The translations under genes were made by a program, and so were the position numbers. From Flavobacterium micromati (GTDB taxonomy: Bacteria; Bacteroidota; Bacteroidia; Flavobacteriales; Flavobacteriaceae), in contig NZ_FQWF01000014.1 of the NCBI RefSeq assembly GCF_900129585.1, positions 24,139-88,138 of the forward strand: a stretch of DNA of 64,000 nt, given 5' to 3'. Shown here one piece after another: positions 19,616 through 28,551 of the stretch. The notes under the pieces are model-generated. The model was not told the DNA's origin. It saw only the letters and a program-made list of their open reading frames with translations, and ran no database searches. Every line of letters begins with the position of its first letter. Within the stretch, counting starts at the first letter, position 1.

Positions 19616-20827
19616 TTATGCAATTGCTTTTATCCTGCTGACCATGATAGTAATTAGGATTCCAAAAACACCAATGAATGCAAAAGAAAATCGAAGACTT
19701 GAGAACTCTGCTATGTATCCAATTACCGGCGGACCCAGTAAAAATCCTAAAAAACTAACGCTTGAAACTGTAGTAAGAGCTACGCTAGGCGAAACAGTTT
19801 TATTTTTTCCTGCAATGCTGTAAACGGTGGGTACAACGGTTGAAACGCCAAGACCTACAAACATAAATGCGATCGTGGCTGGAATAATATAAGGGAAGAT
19901 CACAGCTGTAAAAAGGCCAAGAGAGATCATAATTCCGCTAATTTGTAAAACTGTTTTTCTCCCAAATTTTAGGATCAGGCTGTCGCCAATGAACCTACCG
20001 CTGGCCATTGTAATCATAAATGAAGTGTATCCTAAAATTACTAATGGTCCAGGTGCTTTTATGACATCTTTGAAATAAATTCCGCTCCAGTCAAACATTA
20101 CACCTTCACTGGCCATGCAGCAAAATGCAATAACTCCGAGCCAGATAAGTGCGCTATCAGGTTTAGTAAACATTTTTTTCTTCTCTATTTCGATCTTTTC
20201 TTTGGCAACAATTAAAAATTTATAGTTGAAAGCGATAAGCAATAATACGATTGCACCAATAATTAAGAAATGAATGTATGGCGTGAGTTTAAAAGCCAAC
20301 ATCGCTAATCCTACGAGCGCTCCGGTGAATCCCGCAAAACTCCACATTCCATGAAACGAGGACATGATTGTTTTCTTGAATAAGACTTCTGTGTAAACTC
20401 CTTGAGTGTTTACGGCGATATTAGCTAAATTTCCAAATATTCCAAAAACAAATAGTCCCAAAGATAATTGCCAAGATTGAGCCGCTAAGCCAATATTTGT
20501 TAAGCTAAAAACATAAAAAAATAATGAAAAAACCAACATGCGGTGGCTACCAAAACGGCTAACTAACTTTCCTGAAAACGGCATAATTACCAGTTGTCCT
20601 AATGGCAAGGCAAATAATATGGTTCCTAAATCGCCTTCACTAAGTTGTAAAGTTGTCTTGATATCAGGAATTCTACTGGCCCAAGTTGCAAAACACAAAC
20701 CCATTGCAAAATAAAACGCGGAGACTGCCCAACGTATTCGCCGTAAATACGAGATTTTTGCGGTAGTAAAGGATTTCTTGATTTTACCTTTGTTTCGTAA
20801 CCTTCCTAAAAAATTTAAATCTATCAA
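19616..20827 (-). CDS. MFS transporter, YbjJ/FucP-like
   Basis: A 403-residue transporter with about 12 membrane segments after a basic 30-residue N-terminus. FATWASRIPDIKTTLQLSEGD and the loop GKLVSRFGSHR are typical of the group that includes E. coli YbjJ and sugar permease relatives. A conserved MFDWSGIYFKDVI follows helix 7. It likely exports or imports a small solute; substrate unknown. The Gfo/Idh/MocA gene at 21006-22046 is next upstream on the same strand, 178 bases away. Confidence 0.85.
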   Translation of the reverse strand: MIDLNFLGRLRNKGKIKKSFTTAKISYLRRIRWAVSAFYFAMGLCFATWASRIPDIKTTLQLSEGDLGTILFALPLGQLVIMPFSGKLVSRFGSHRMLVFSLFFYVFSLTNIGLAAQSWQLSLGLFVFGIFGNLANIAVNTQGVYTEVLFKKTIMSSFHGMWSFAGFTGALVGLAMLAFKLTPYIHFLIIGAIVLLLIAFNYKFLIVAKEKIEIEKKKMFTKPDSALIWLGVIAFCCMASEGVMFDWSGIYFKDVIKAPGPLVILGYTSFMITMASGRFIGDSLILKFGRKTVLQISGIMISLGLFTAVIFPYIIPATIAFMFVGLGVSTVVPTVYSIAGKNKTVSPSVALTTVSSVSFLGFLLGPPVIGYIAEFSSLRFSFAFIGVFGILITIMVSRIKAIA

Positions 20828-21005
20828 AATGATTTATTTTAGCTTATAATGGGACAAAACTACGAAAAGGAATTGTTTACTGATTCATTGTAACAATGGT
20901 GGAGATAAATACATCGTTATTGTTTATAAAAATATTTAATTATAGCTGGAAAATCGCTCCACAAATTTTATTTTTTTCTAAAAATTTACAGCTCGACTGT
21001 TCACT

Positions 21006-22046
21006 TTATAAATCAATTGCCTTTTTTTGAGCACTACTTTGTATTGCTGCTTCAATAATTTGCATTACACGCACGCCATCTAAGGCAGTAACAGGTTCCA
21101 CAGTGTTATTAATGATTGAATGATAAACGCCGTCAAAAAAATCATAATAATTCCCTTGTAGTGTTGGAATCAATTTTTTTATGATCTCGCCCTTAATTTC
21201 CGTGTGTAATAACCCTTGATTTTCGATCGATTCAGTTCCCCAAGTATCGAAATTTGGTTTTTTACCTAATTTCAATTCGTCTTCTTGAACATCGCCATGT
21301 GGTTTTAAGAATGATCCTTTTTTACCGTGAATCACGTAAGATGGATTTGCTTCTCGAACAAAAAATCCTGCTTTTAATCGAACGCGAAAATCCGGATAAT
21401 ACAATAGAATATCAAAATAATCATCTACCAAGGAATGTTCTCGAGTGATGCGAATATCTGCAAAAACTGATTTTGGCATACCAAATAAACAAAGGGCCTG
21501 ATCAATAATGTGTGGGCCCAAATCCTTTAAAATCCCCGCTCCAGAATTAGCAGTTTCCTTATGTAGCTTAGGACTCAAAACAGGATTATATCTATCAAAA
21601 TGAATTTCGGCTTCTACGATTTCGCCCAGCAATTCTTGAGACAGAATTTTTTGAACGGTTTTAAAATCGCTATCCCATCGTCGGTTTTGAAACACCGCAA
21701 GTTTTACCCCTTTTTCATTGGCAATAGCCGCTAATTCCTGCGCTTGGGCAACGGTTGTTGTAAAGGCTTTTTCAACAATGGCATTTTTGCCTGCAAGTAA
21801 AACTTTCTTGGCATACTCATAGTGCGTTTCAACTGGTGTATTTACAATCACTAAATCGACATCATCTTCGAGTAATTCCTCTATGGTGGAATAGCTTTTC
21901 ACTGCTGGAAAATCATTCTGAATTAATTTCTTTGTTCGTTCCCAAGCGCCAACCATTTCAAAACCGGGATGGAAATGGAGAAAAGGCGCATGAAAGACTT
22001 TGCCTGACATTCCATAAGAGAGTAGAGCTGTTTTTATTTTTTGCAT
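21006..22046 (-). CDS. Gfo/Idh/MocA family oxidoreductase
   Basis: A 346-residue NAD(P)-dependent dehydrogenase distinct from the one at 5.9 kb. Rossmann block ALLSYGMSGKVFHAPFL is typical of the YvaA/scyllo-inositol dehydrogenase-like subgroup, followed by IVNTPVETH and the catalytic block IVEKAFTTT. The C-terminal sheet has FDRYNPVLSPKLHKE and GAGILKDLGPHIIDQAL, where the Asp and His act in substrate binding in the family. The substrate is probably an inositol or sugar. Confidence 0.9.
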   Translation of the reverse strand: MQKIKTALLSYGMSGKVFHAPFLHFHPGFEMVGAWERTKKLIQNDFPAVKSYSTIEELLEDDVDLVIVNTPVETHYEYAKKVLLAGKNAIVEKAFTTTVAQAQELAAIANEKGVKLAVFQNRRWDSDFKTVQKILSQELLGEIVEAEIHFDRYNPVLSPKLHKETANSGAGILKDLGPHIIDQALCLFGMPKSVFADIRITREHSLVDDYFDILLYYPDFRVRLKAGFFVREANPSYVIHGKKGSFLKPHGDVQEDELKLGKKPNFDTWGTESIENQGLLHTEIKGEIIKKLIPTLQGNYYDFFDGVYHSIINNTVEPVTALDGVRVMQIIEAAIQSSAQKKAIDL

Positions 22047-22069
22047 GACAACTTACTTATAATTGATAG

Positions 22070-22312
22070 TTTCACTGAGTTACACTGTATCATAAACAGC
22101 TGTTTTTCTATTCCACTAAGTTACTCTCTGTATTACACTAAGTAGCTCGCTTAAATTATTAATTTCACTGTGTTACACTGTGTATTACACTGAGTCTCTC
22201 TGTGTGGCTTGCTTACATGTATAATTTTAAATGAGTTACTCTGTAAATTACACTGAGTTACTCTGTGTAGCTTTTATTATTATTTATTAATTCCACTGAG
22301 TTTCAACGTGTG
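22070..22312. repeat. Degenerate CACTGAGTTAC repeat tract
   Basis: Non-coding tract made of at least eight loose copies of a unit close to CACTGAGTTACTCTGTGTAG, with variations such as CACTAAGTTACTCTCTG and CACTGTGTTACACTGTG. Unit spacing is irregular. It separates the oxidoreductase and Old Yellow Enzyme genes and shows no open frame. Confidence 0.75.
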
Positions 22313-23380
22313 CTAAATTTTTGCTCTTAAATATTGTTTTGGCCATTCTACATCTGTTTGTAATTCATCTGCAAAGGTTAATCCTAGATATGGGTCTCGC
22401 AATGATTCTCTACCAAACAAGATTAAATCTGCTTTTCCTGACGTGATTATTTCTTCAGCTTGAGCTGCATCAGTAATTAAACCGACCGCTCCAGTCATAA
22501 TTCCAGTTTCTTTTTTTATGCTTTCGGCAAAAGGAACTTGATAATTAGGTTCTACCGGAATTTGCTGATGTGAAACCGCTCCGCCTGAAGAAACATCAAC
22601 TAAGTCCACCCCTTTTTCTTTCAATATTTTTGAAAGTTGGATCGATTCTTCATTATTCCACCCACCGTCTGCCCAATCAGTAGCTGATATTCTGATGAAT
22701 AACGGTAAATTATTTGGCCATTCTGATTGGACAGCTGCAACAACTTCAAGCGTTAATCGAATTCGGTTGTCAAAACTTCCGCCATACTCATCGGTTCGGA
22801 AATTAGATAAAGGGGAAAGAAATTGATGGAGTAAATAACCGTGTGCCGCATGGATTTCCAGCACTTGAAACCCTGCTTGAACCGCTCTTTTAGTAGCTGC
22901 TTTAAAATCGGAAATCACTTTTTGAATTCCGCTTTTATCTAACGCAATTGGCGTATTTTCACTTTGATGATATGCTATTGCACTTGGTGCAACAGTTTCC
23001 CATCCACCTTCATTTAATGGAATTTTTCTACCACCATTCCAAGGCGAAGCTGCACTGGCTTTTCTTCCAGCATGCGCCAACTGAATTCCGGGAACCGAAT
23101 TCTGACTCACGATAAACGCATTGATTTGTTTCAGTTTTTCGATTTGTTCGTCTTTCCAAAGGCCGAGATCTTCGGGAGAAATCCGCCCTTCAGCAGAAAC
23201 CGAAGTCGCTTCCTGAATTACTAATCCTGCACCACCACTAGCGCGACTGCCAAGGTGTACCAGATGCCAATCATTAGCAAAGCCATCAACGGCTGAATAT
23301 TGACACATAGGTGAAATAGCGATTCTGTTTTTGAGCGTGATACTTTTTATTGAAAGAGGAGAAAATAATTGTGATGACAT
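22313..23380 (-). CDS. Old Yellow Enzyme, YqjM-like ene-reductase
   Basis: A 355-residue FMN enzyme that reduces activated C=C bonds using NAD(P)H. It belongs to the YqjM/thermophilic-like class: Cys26 and Tyr28 in SPMCQYS are the class-specific flavin-tuning residues, HAGRKAS gives FMN contacts, and EIHAAHGYLLHQFLSP has the substrate-anion-binding histidines. The C-terminal LILFGRESLRDP is the phosphate-binding part. The short tail RAKI agrees with this class. No pathway partner is adjacent. Confidence 0.93.
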   Translation of the reverse strand: MSSQLFSPLSIKSITLKNRIAISPMCQYSAVDGFANDWHLVHLGSRASGGAGLVIQEATSVSAEGRISPEDLGLWKDEQIEKLKQINAFIVSQNSVPGIQLAHAGRKASAASPWNGGRKIPLNEGGWETVAPSAIAYHQSENTPIALDKSGIQKVISDFKAATKRAVQAGFQVLEIHAAHGYLLHQFLSPLSNFRTDEYGGSFDNRIRLTLEVVAAVQSEWPNNLPLFIRISATDWADGGWNNEESIQLSKILKEKGVDLVDVSSGGAVSHQQIPVEPNYQVPFAESIKKETGIMTGAVGLITDAAQAEEIITSGKADLILFGRESLRDPYLGLTFADELQTDVEWPKQYLRAKI

Positions 23381-23507
23381 TTAAAAAAAATTTAAGGTGT
23401 AATTTTGAGAAATACTCGTTTAAAAAAGTAAAGTTAACAGACTCATTGGAAACGAAGGATTGAATTTCCAATAATTAACAAACATTTAAAACGCTGCGGA
23501 ACAATTA

Positions 23508-23541
23508 TTGCAAAATAAACAAATAGAAAACCTTACTTTTG
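23508..23541 (+). promoter_or_regulatory. Promoter of rseP
   Basis: TTG at 23508-23510 and TACTTTTG at 23534-23541 fit the Bacteroidota -33/-7 pattern. The rseP ATG lies 28 bases past the -7 box. Confidence 0.6.
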
Positions 23542-23569
23542 CGAGTTATAAAAGAACTAATATTAAAAA

Positions 23570-24913
23570 ATGGACATATTTATAAAGCTTTCTCAATTTT
23601 TATTGAGTTTATCACTACTTATTATACTTCACGAATTAGGACATTTTATTCCTGCTAAGTTATTTAAAACCAGAGTCGAAAAATTTTACTTATTTTTTGA
23701 CGTTAAATATTCCCTTCTAAAAAAGAAAATTGGTGAAACCGAATACGGAATTGGGTGGCTGCCTCTTGGTGGTTACGTAAAAATATCCGGTATGATAGAT
23801 GAAAGTATGGACAAGGAACAAATGGCTTTGCCACCACAACCTTGGGAATTTCGATCTAAGCCAGCTTATCAACGTTTAATTATTATGTTGGGCGGAGTTA
23901 CTGTCAATTTTATTTTGGCATTCATTATATATATCGGAATGGCTTATGTGTATGGCGACATTTACATTGCAAATGATGATTTGAAGGATGGTTTATTGAT
24001 CGAAAATAAAGCGCTGGAGAACGTAGGTTTTAAAACAGGAGATAAAATCATTTCGGTTGACGACCAAAAAATTGTAAAGTTTGATAACGACATTAATATG
24101 AAAGTTGTCATGGCAAAAGAGGTTTTGATCGAAAGAAATGGTGCAGAGCAAACTATAAAAATGCCCATTGATTTTGTAGACCAATTATCAAAATTCGAGA
24201 AAGGACAGTTGTTAGGGATTAGAATGCCGTTTGTAGTTGGATCTGTCCTTGAAGGATCTAAAAACACCGCATTGCAACCTAAAGATATTGTTATTTCACT
24301 AAACGGACAGCCTGCCAAATATTTTGATCAAGCACAAACGATTTTGGAAAATAACAAAAACAAAACAATTGACGCTACTGTTATAAGAGATCAAAAAGAA
24401 ATTCAAGTTCCAGTAATTGTTTCCAATGATGGAAAATTAGGAATTGCTCGAGGCGGATTGGGTATGGACTCGCTTGAAAAACTAGGATATTATAAAATTA
24501 GTAAGCAGGAATTTAGTTTGCTGGAATCTATACCGGTGGGAATTACAAAAGGTAAAGATCAGTTAGTAGGTTACGGAAAACAATTGAAAATGATTTTTAG
24601 TCCAAGTACTGGAGCTTACAAGCAAGTAGGTGGTTTCAAGGCTATTTTTGACATCTTTCCCAATACATGGAGCTGGGAAACTTTCTGGCGAATTACTGCT
24701 TTATTATCCATTATGCTTGGTGTTATGAACTTATTACCTATTCCAGCACTTGATGGTGGACATGTAACGTTTTTATTATACGAAATTGTCAGCGGTAGAA
24801 AACCAAGCGACAAATTTCTAGAGAATGCGCAATTAGTTGGTTTTGTTTTACTTATCACACTATTACTATTTGCGAATGGAAACGACATTTACAAGGCAAT
24901 CGTAGGCCGATAA
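23570..24913 (+). CDS. rseP: RseP-type site-2 zinc metalloprotease
   Basis: A 447-residue inner-membrane protease that cuts transmembrane segments, for example of anti-sigma factors. The zinc site HELGHFI lies in the first helix (about residues 21-27) and the third zinc ligand in LLPIPALDGGHV near the C-terminus. A central PDZ region (about 115-300) holds GFKTGDKIISVDDQKI. Length and layout match bacterial RseP. It is monocistronic, with its own promoter and tRNA-Asn next downstream. Confidence 0.95.
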   Translation: MDIFIKLSQFLLSLSLLIILHELGHFIPAKLFKTRVEKFYLFFDVKYSLLKKKIGETEYGIGWLPLGGYVKISGMIDESMDKEQMALPPQPWEFRSKPAYQRLIIMLGGVTVNFILAFIIYIGMAYVYGDIYIANDDLKDGLLIENKALENVGFKTGDKIISVDDQKIVKFDNDINMKVVMAKEVLIERNGAEQTIKMPIDFVDQLSKFEKGQLLGIRMPFVVGSVLEGSKNTALQPKDIVISLNGQPAKYFDQAQTILENNKNKTIDATVIRDQKEIQVPVIVSNDGKLGIARGGLGMDSLEKLGYYKISKQEFSLLESIPVGITKGKDQLVGYGKQLKMIFSPSTGAYKQVGGFKAIFDIFPNTWSWETFWRITALLSIMLGVMNLLPIPALDGGHVTFLLYEIVSGRKPSDKFLENAQLVGFVLLITLLLFANGNDIYKAIVGR

Positions 24914-24940
24914 AAAAAATTAAAAAAAGTTTGGTTTTTA

Positions 24941-24971
24941 TTTGCACAAATCAAATGATAGCCTATCTTTG
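24941..24971 (+). promoter_or_regulatory. Promoter of tRNA-Asn
   Basis: TTTG at 24941-24944, a 19-base spacer and TATCTTTG at 24964-24971 are a full match to the Bacteroidota consensus. The tRNA begins 45 bases later. Confidence 0.75.
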
Positions 24972-25016
24972 CACCGCTTTAAAGATGTAACGAAAGTTAC
25001 TTTTTATTGCTCAGTT

Positions 25017-25090
25017 TCCTTCTTAGCTCAGTTGGTTAGAGCATCTGACTGTTAATCAGAGGGTCCTTGGTTCGAGCCCAAGAGAGGGAG
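25017..25090 (+). tRNA. tRNA-Asn (anticodon GTT)
   Basis: A 74-base cloverleaf. The acceptor arms TCCTTCT and AGAGGGA pair with one G-U, the D arm is GCTCAGTTGGTTAGAGC, the anticodon arm CTGACTGTTAATCAG presents GTT, and the T arm is CTTGG-TTCGAGC-CCAAG. The discriminator is G; CCA is not encoded. Its 3' end is the attachment point of the island that follows. Confidence 0.97.
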
Positions 25091-25112
25091 CTTTTACAAA
25101 AAGACTTTACAG
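25064..25112 (+). repeat. Left attachment repeat (tRNA 3' end and terminator)
   Basis: Two blocks recur at the far end of the island. TCCTTGGTTCGAGCCCAAG (25064-25082) recurs exactly at 34224-34242. The 26 bases at 25087-25112 (starting GGAGCTTTTACAAAAAG) recur exactly at 34261-34286. This marks integration at the tRNA 3' end. Confidence 0.85.
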
Positions 25113-25133
25113 TGATGTAAGGTCTTTTTTTTT
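25098..25133 (+). terminator. Terminator of tRNA-Asn
   Basis: Fourteen-bp stem AAAAAGACTTTACA / TGTAAGGTCTTTTT with a GTGA loop and a T run. A copy with paired changes lies at 34272-34302. Confidence 0.85.
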
Positions 25134-25281
25134 GGTTTAAACTGAACAGAAATTATTGCAAATTTTAAATCAGCATCTGTGGCATCCAGAACAACTGGAA
25201 TTTCTAAAACTTGCATTACTCGATGTTGTCGTGGAGAAAGAGAAAGTTCAGGAGGGTTTATTTGGAAATATTTATAAAAAT

Positions 25282-25306
25282 AAAGACAGCTTACAAGGCT
25301 GTCTTT
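25282..25306 (+). terminator. Hairpin upstream of hsdM
   Basis: Perfect 9-bp stem AAAGACAGC / GCTGTCTTT with a 7-base loop, followed by GTTGTTTTT. It could end read-through transcription from outside the island. The preceding 25150-25280 stretch stays open in one frame but has no recognisable domain and may be debris. Confidence 0.65.
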
Positions 25307-25380
25307 GTTGTTTTTATTGTAAATATTCTATTATAAACACTACTTTTAACGCTAGCATAATAAACACACAATACAAAAAC

Positions 25381-26859
25381 ATGATTACAGGAGAATTAAA
25401 AGGGCAGGTAGACAAAATATGGGAGAGTTTCTGGACAGGAGGAGTATCCAATCCATTGACTGTAATAGAGCAGTTTACCTACCTACTATTTATACGCAGA
25501 TTAGATGAAACACAGTTGCTGGAGGAGAAGAAAGCAGCCATGATAAAAAAGCCAATCTCTAATGTTATCTTCACTGAAGAGCAAACAGAATTAAGATGGA
25601 ATTCCTTTAAGAATAAAGAACCACAAGCTATGTTTGATTTGTTTACCAAATTGGTAGTGAATGAACTTTCTGTGTTTGAACACATGAAGCAAGTGGGTGA
25701 TAAAGTGGGTGTTTTTGCTCACTACATGAAAGGAGCCACCTTTATGATTCCAACTCCTAGACTATTGGATCAAGTAGTACAGATGATTGACAAAATCAAG
25801 ATGGAGGACAGAGATACCAAAGGTGATGTTTATGAATATCTACTCTCTAAAATTGCTACAGCAGGAACCAATGGGCAGTTTAGAACTCCAAGGCACATTA
25901 TCAAGATGATGGTGTACATCTTACAGCCTAAAAAGGAAGATACCATGTGTGATCCCTCATCAGGAACTGCAGGATTTTTAGTAGGAGCAGGAGAATATAT
26001 TCATCAAGAACACCCAGATTGGTTTCATGATAAAACCTTTAGAGAACACTTCAACAGTGCTATGTTTACAGGAATAGAGTTTGATAACACCATGTTGCGT
26101 ATTGGTGCTATGAACTTACAATTGCATGGAATAGAAAACCCAAATCTTATAGGCAAAGATGCCCTGAGTGAAGGAAATGGAGACATTAGAGAGCAGTTTT
26201 CTTTAATATTTGCTAATCCTCCTTTTAAAGGCAGTTTAGATTATGATGGGGTGGAAAGTTCTATCCTGAAAGTAGTAAACACCAAGAAAACAGAATTACT
26301 CTTTTTAGGCTTGATGCTTAGAATGCTCAAAACAGGGGGAAGATGTGGCGTTATTGTACCTGATGGAGTATTGTTTGGAAGCTCTAATGCACACAAACAA
26401 ATTAGAAAAGAAATTATAGAAAACCACAAGCTAGATGCTGTTATCTCTATGCCAAGTGGTGTTTTTAAACCTTATGCAGGAGTAAGTACAGCAGTTTTGT
26501 TTTTTACCAAAACAGGAACAGGTGGTACAGATAAAGTTTGGTTTTATGATATGCAAGCAGATGGCTTTAGCTTAGACGATAAAAGAGCAGAAACCAAAGA
26601 CAATGATATTCCAGATATACTAGAAAGATACCATAACCTAGAAGCAGAAACCAACAGACAAAGAACAGATAAAAGTTTCCTAGTACCAGTAACTGATATT
26701 GTAGCCAATGATTGGGATTTGTCTATAAACAGATACAAAGAGGTGGTGTATGAAGAAGTAACTTATACTGCTCCAACTACCATTATTGCAGAGATCAAGG
26801 AACTGAATGCAGAAAGAGATGCAGCTTTACAAACTTTAGAAGGATTGCTTTATGAATAA
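25381..26859 (+). CDS. hsdM: Type I restriction-modification methyltransferase subunit HsdM
   Basis: A 492-residue N6-adenine methyltransferase subunit that works with HsdS to methylate, and with HsdR to restrict, DNA. The N-terminal helical HsdM_N domain spans residues 1-140. The AdoMet site is DPSSGTAGF (191-199) and the catalytic motif IV is NPPF (279-282). I chose ATG 25381 because the family N-terminus (MITGELKGQVDKIWESFW) begins there; an open frame continues upstream into unrelated sequence. It overlaps hsdS by 8 bases. All motifs look intact. Confidence 0.95.
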   Translation: MITGELKGQVDKIWESFWTGGVSNPLTVIEQFTYLLFIRRLDETQLLEEKKAAMIKKPISNVIFTEEQTELRWNSFKNKEPQAMFDLFTKLVVNELSVFEHMKQVGDKVGVFAHYMKGATFMIPTPRLLDQVVQMIDKIKMEDRDTKGDVYEYLLSKIATAGTNGQFRTPRHIIKMMVYILQPKKEDTMCDPSSGTAGFLVGAGEYIHQEHPDWFHDKTFREHFNSAMFTGIEFDNTMLRIGAMNLQLHGIENPNLIGKDALSEGNGDIREQFSLIFANPPFKGSLDYDGVESSILKVVNTKKTELLFLGLMLRMLKTGGRCGVIVPDGVLFGSSNAHKQIRKEIIENHKLDAVISMPSGVFKPYAGVSTAVLFFTKTGTGGTDKVWFYDMQADGFSLDDKRAETKDNDIPDILERYHNLEAETNRQRTDKSFLVPVTDIVANDWDLSINRYKEVVYEEVTYTAPTTIIAEIKELNAERDAALQTLEGLLYE

Positions 26860-28009
26860 AGTTGAATTACATAAAGTGTGTAAAATAAATAATGGCTACG
26901 CATTTAGAAGTGAAGACTATTTGAATAACGGAGTTCCGTTATTGCGTATTTCAAACTTTGATGATGGAGAAGTGGTTGTTAATGAAAAATCAATATACTT
27001 AAAAGAAGAATTTTTAGATACAAAATCTGATTTTATTGTTGAAAAAGGTGATATACTGATTGCATTGTCAGGTGCAACAACAGGTAAATATGGTATTTAT
27101 AACTATAATTTTCCAAGTTTACTAAATCAACGAATAGGTTTAATTAAAAGTAGTTCATCAGACAAACTTAATTCAAAGTATTTTTATCATTACTTAACAA
27201 TTCTAAAAGGTGAAATATTAAGAAATGCAGGTGGTGCAGCACAACCAAATATAAGTACTAAAACCATTGGAGGTCTGCAAATCCCACTACCACCCTTACC
27301 GCAACAGCAAAAAATAGCCAACATACTGGATGCAGCAGATGCACTAAGACAAAAAGACAAAGCACTACTGGCAAAGTATGATGAACTCACACAAGCTCTT
27401 TTCTTGGATATGTTTGGGGATCCAGTGAGTAATCCTAAGGGATGGGAAAAAGTTGAATTGAAGAAGATATGCTCAATTAAAAAGAAAAACATTAAACCCG
27501 AAGATATTACAGCGGGAGAAAACTATGTTGCATTAGATAGTGTTGAAAAGGTAACTGGTAATATTACAACAATATACAATGTTGAAAAAGGGGAATTAAA
27601 AAGCAATAAATTTTGGTTTGATAATTCATATATTTTATACGGTAAATTGAGACCTTATCTTAATAAGGTTGCGCTTCCAGAGTTTGAGGGTGTTTGTAGT
27701 ACAGATATTATTCCTATTCAACCAATTAAAAACAGGTCTAACAGATTGTTTATTACTTCAATATTGAGACATAAAAGTTTTGTTTCATTTGCTGATGAAA
27801 GAAGTAGTGGAGCTAATTTACCAAGAATAAGCCCAACACAAGTTGAAAAATATTTAACTATTAATCCTCCACTCATTATCCAAAACCAATTTGCAGCAAG
27901 AGTTCAAGTAATAGAACACCAAAAAGCCGTAGCACAAAAGAGTTTAGAAAAATCAGAAGAGTTGTTTAATAGTCTTTTACAAAAGGCATTTAAAGGGGAA
28001 TTGTTATGA
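26852..28009 (+). CDS. hsdS: Type I R-M specificity subunit HsdS
   Basis: A 385-residue protein that chooses the target sequence. It has two target-recognition domains (about 1-150 and 190-345), each followed by a conserved helical spacer. The first spacer starts at PLPPLPQQQKIANILDAADA and the second near NPPLIIQNQFAARVQVIEHQ. The two halves are different in sequence, so the site should be bipartite and asymmetric. Overlap with hsdM suggests coupled translation. The short C-terminal LLQKAFKGELL is normal for the family. Confidence 0.95.
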   Translation: MNKVELHKVCKINNGYAFRSEDYLNNGVPLLRISNFDDGEVVVNEKSIYLKEEFLDTKSDFIVEKGDILIALSGATTGKYGIYNYNFPSLLNQRIGLIKSSSSDKLNSKYFYHYLTILKGEILRNAGGAAQPNISTKTIGGLQIPLPPLPQQQKIANILDAADALRQKDKALLAKYDELTQALFLDMFGDPVSNPKGWEKVELKKICSIKKKNIKPEDITAGENYVALDSVEKVTGNITTIYNVEKGELKSNKFWFDNSYILYGKLRPYLNKVALPEFEGVCSTDIIPIQPIKNRSNRLFITSILRHKSFVSFADERSSGANLPRISPTQVEKYLTINPPLIIQNQFAARVQVIEHQKAVAQKSLEKSEELFNSLLQKAFKGELL

Positions 28010-28030
28010 TAGTACATCTACCTCCAAAGA

Positions 28031-28075
28031 GTTTGTTTCGTTTATTTTGTTTGTTTCGTTTATTTCGTATATTTG
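28031..28075 (+). promoter_or_regulatory. Promoter and direct-repeat operator of the HTH/PIN module
   Basis: Two adjacent 18-bp direct repeats (28031-28048 and 28049-28066; GTTTGTTTCGTTTATTTY, 17/18 identical) lead into TATATTTG (28068-28075), a -7 box. TTTG at 28046-28049 gives a fitting -33. The repeats overlap the -33, which is where an autoregulating antitoxin would bind. The HTH gene begins 21 bases later. Confidence 0.6.
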
Positions 28076-28095
28076 TATTCTAAAACAAAACGATT

Positions 28096-28551
28096 ATGAA
28101 AACAGTAAATCAAATGATCAGACCTTCAAAAATGGAGCAAAAAGCAGCTATTAAGTCCTATTCTACCTTGGTTGCTGCATTGAAACACATAAAGAAGGAA
28201 GAAACCGAAATAGAAATAGAGGAAACACAAGATAAAATTGTTATTCCATCTCGTGCATTGCAACTTTTAGGAGATATTCTAAAAGCAATGAGTGAAGGTA
28301 AATACATTTCAATTGTGCCTGTTGCAACAGAGGTTACCACCCAAAAAGCAGCAGAAATTTTGAGTTGTTCTCGTCCTCATCTAGTAAAATTGTTAGAAGA
28401 TGGAGAAATAGATTTTGTAAAAGTGGGTAAACATCGCAGAATTATGTTTGAAGATGTTTTGAGATACAAACAAAAAATGAAAGAGGAACAGAAAAAGCAT
28501 ATCATCGATATGATGAATCAAGATGAAGAATTAGGATTGTATGATTCATAG
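28096..28551 (+). CDS. Excisionase-type HTH antitoxin
   Basis: A 151-residue protein. Residues about 77-125 are a MerR/excisionase-like helix-turn-helix (TTQKAAEILSCSRPHLVKLL, then VGKHRRIMFEDVLRY). Proteins of this kind with a following PIN gene are known type II antitoxins of about this length. The C-terminal acidic tail (DMMNQDEELGLYDS) could cover the toxin active site. It overlaps the PIN gene by 11 bases, so the two are translated together. Probably binds the direct repeats upstream. Confidence 0.85.
   Translation: MKTVNQMIRPSKMEQKAAIKSYSTLVAALKHIKKEETEIEIEETQDKIVIPSRALQLLGDILKAMSEGKYISIVPVATEVTTQKAAEILSCSRPHLVKLLEDGEIDFVKVGKHRRIMFEDVLRYKQKMKEEQKKHIIDMMNQDEELGLYDS

Noticed and set aside
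25156..25380. Longer start for HsdM.
   Set aside because: The extension contains a terminator hairpin and unrelated sequence; the family N-terminus starts at 25381.
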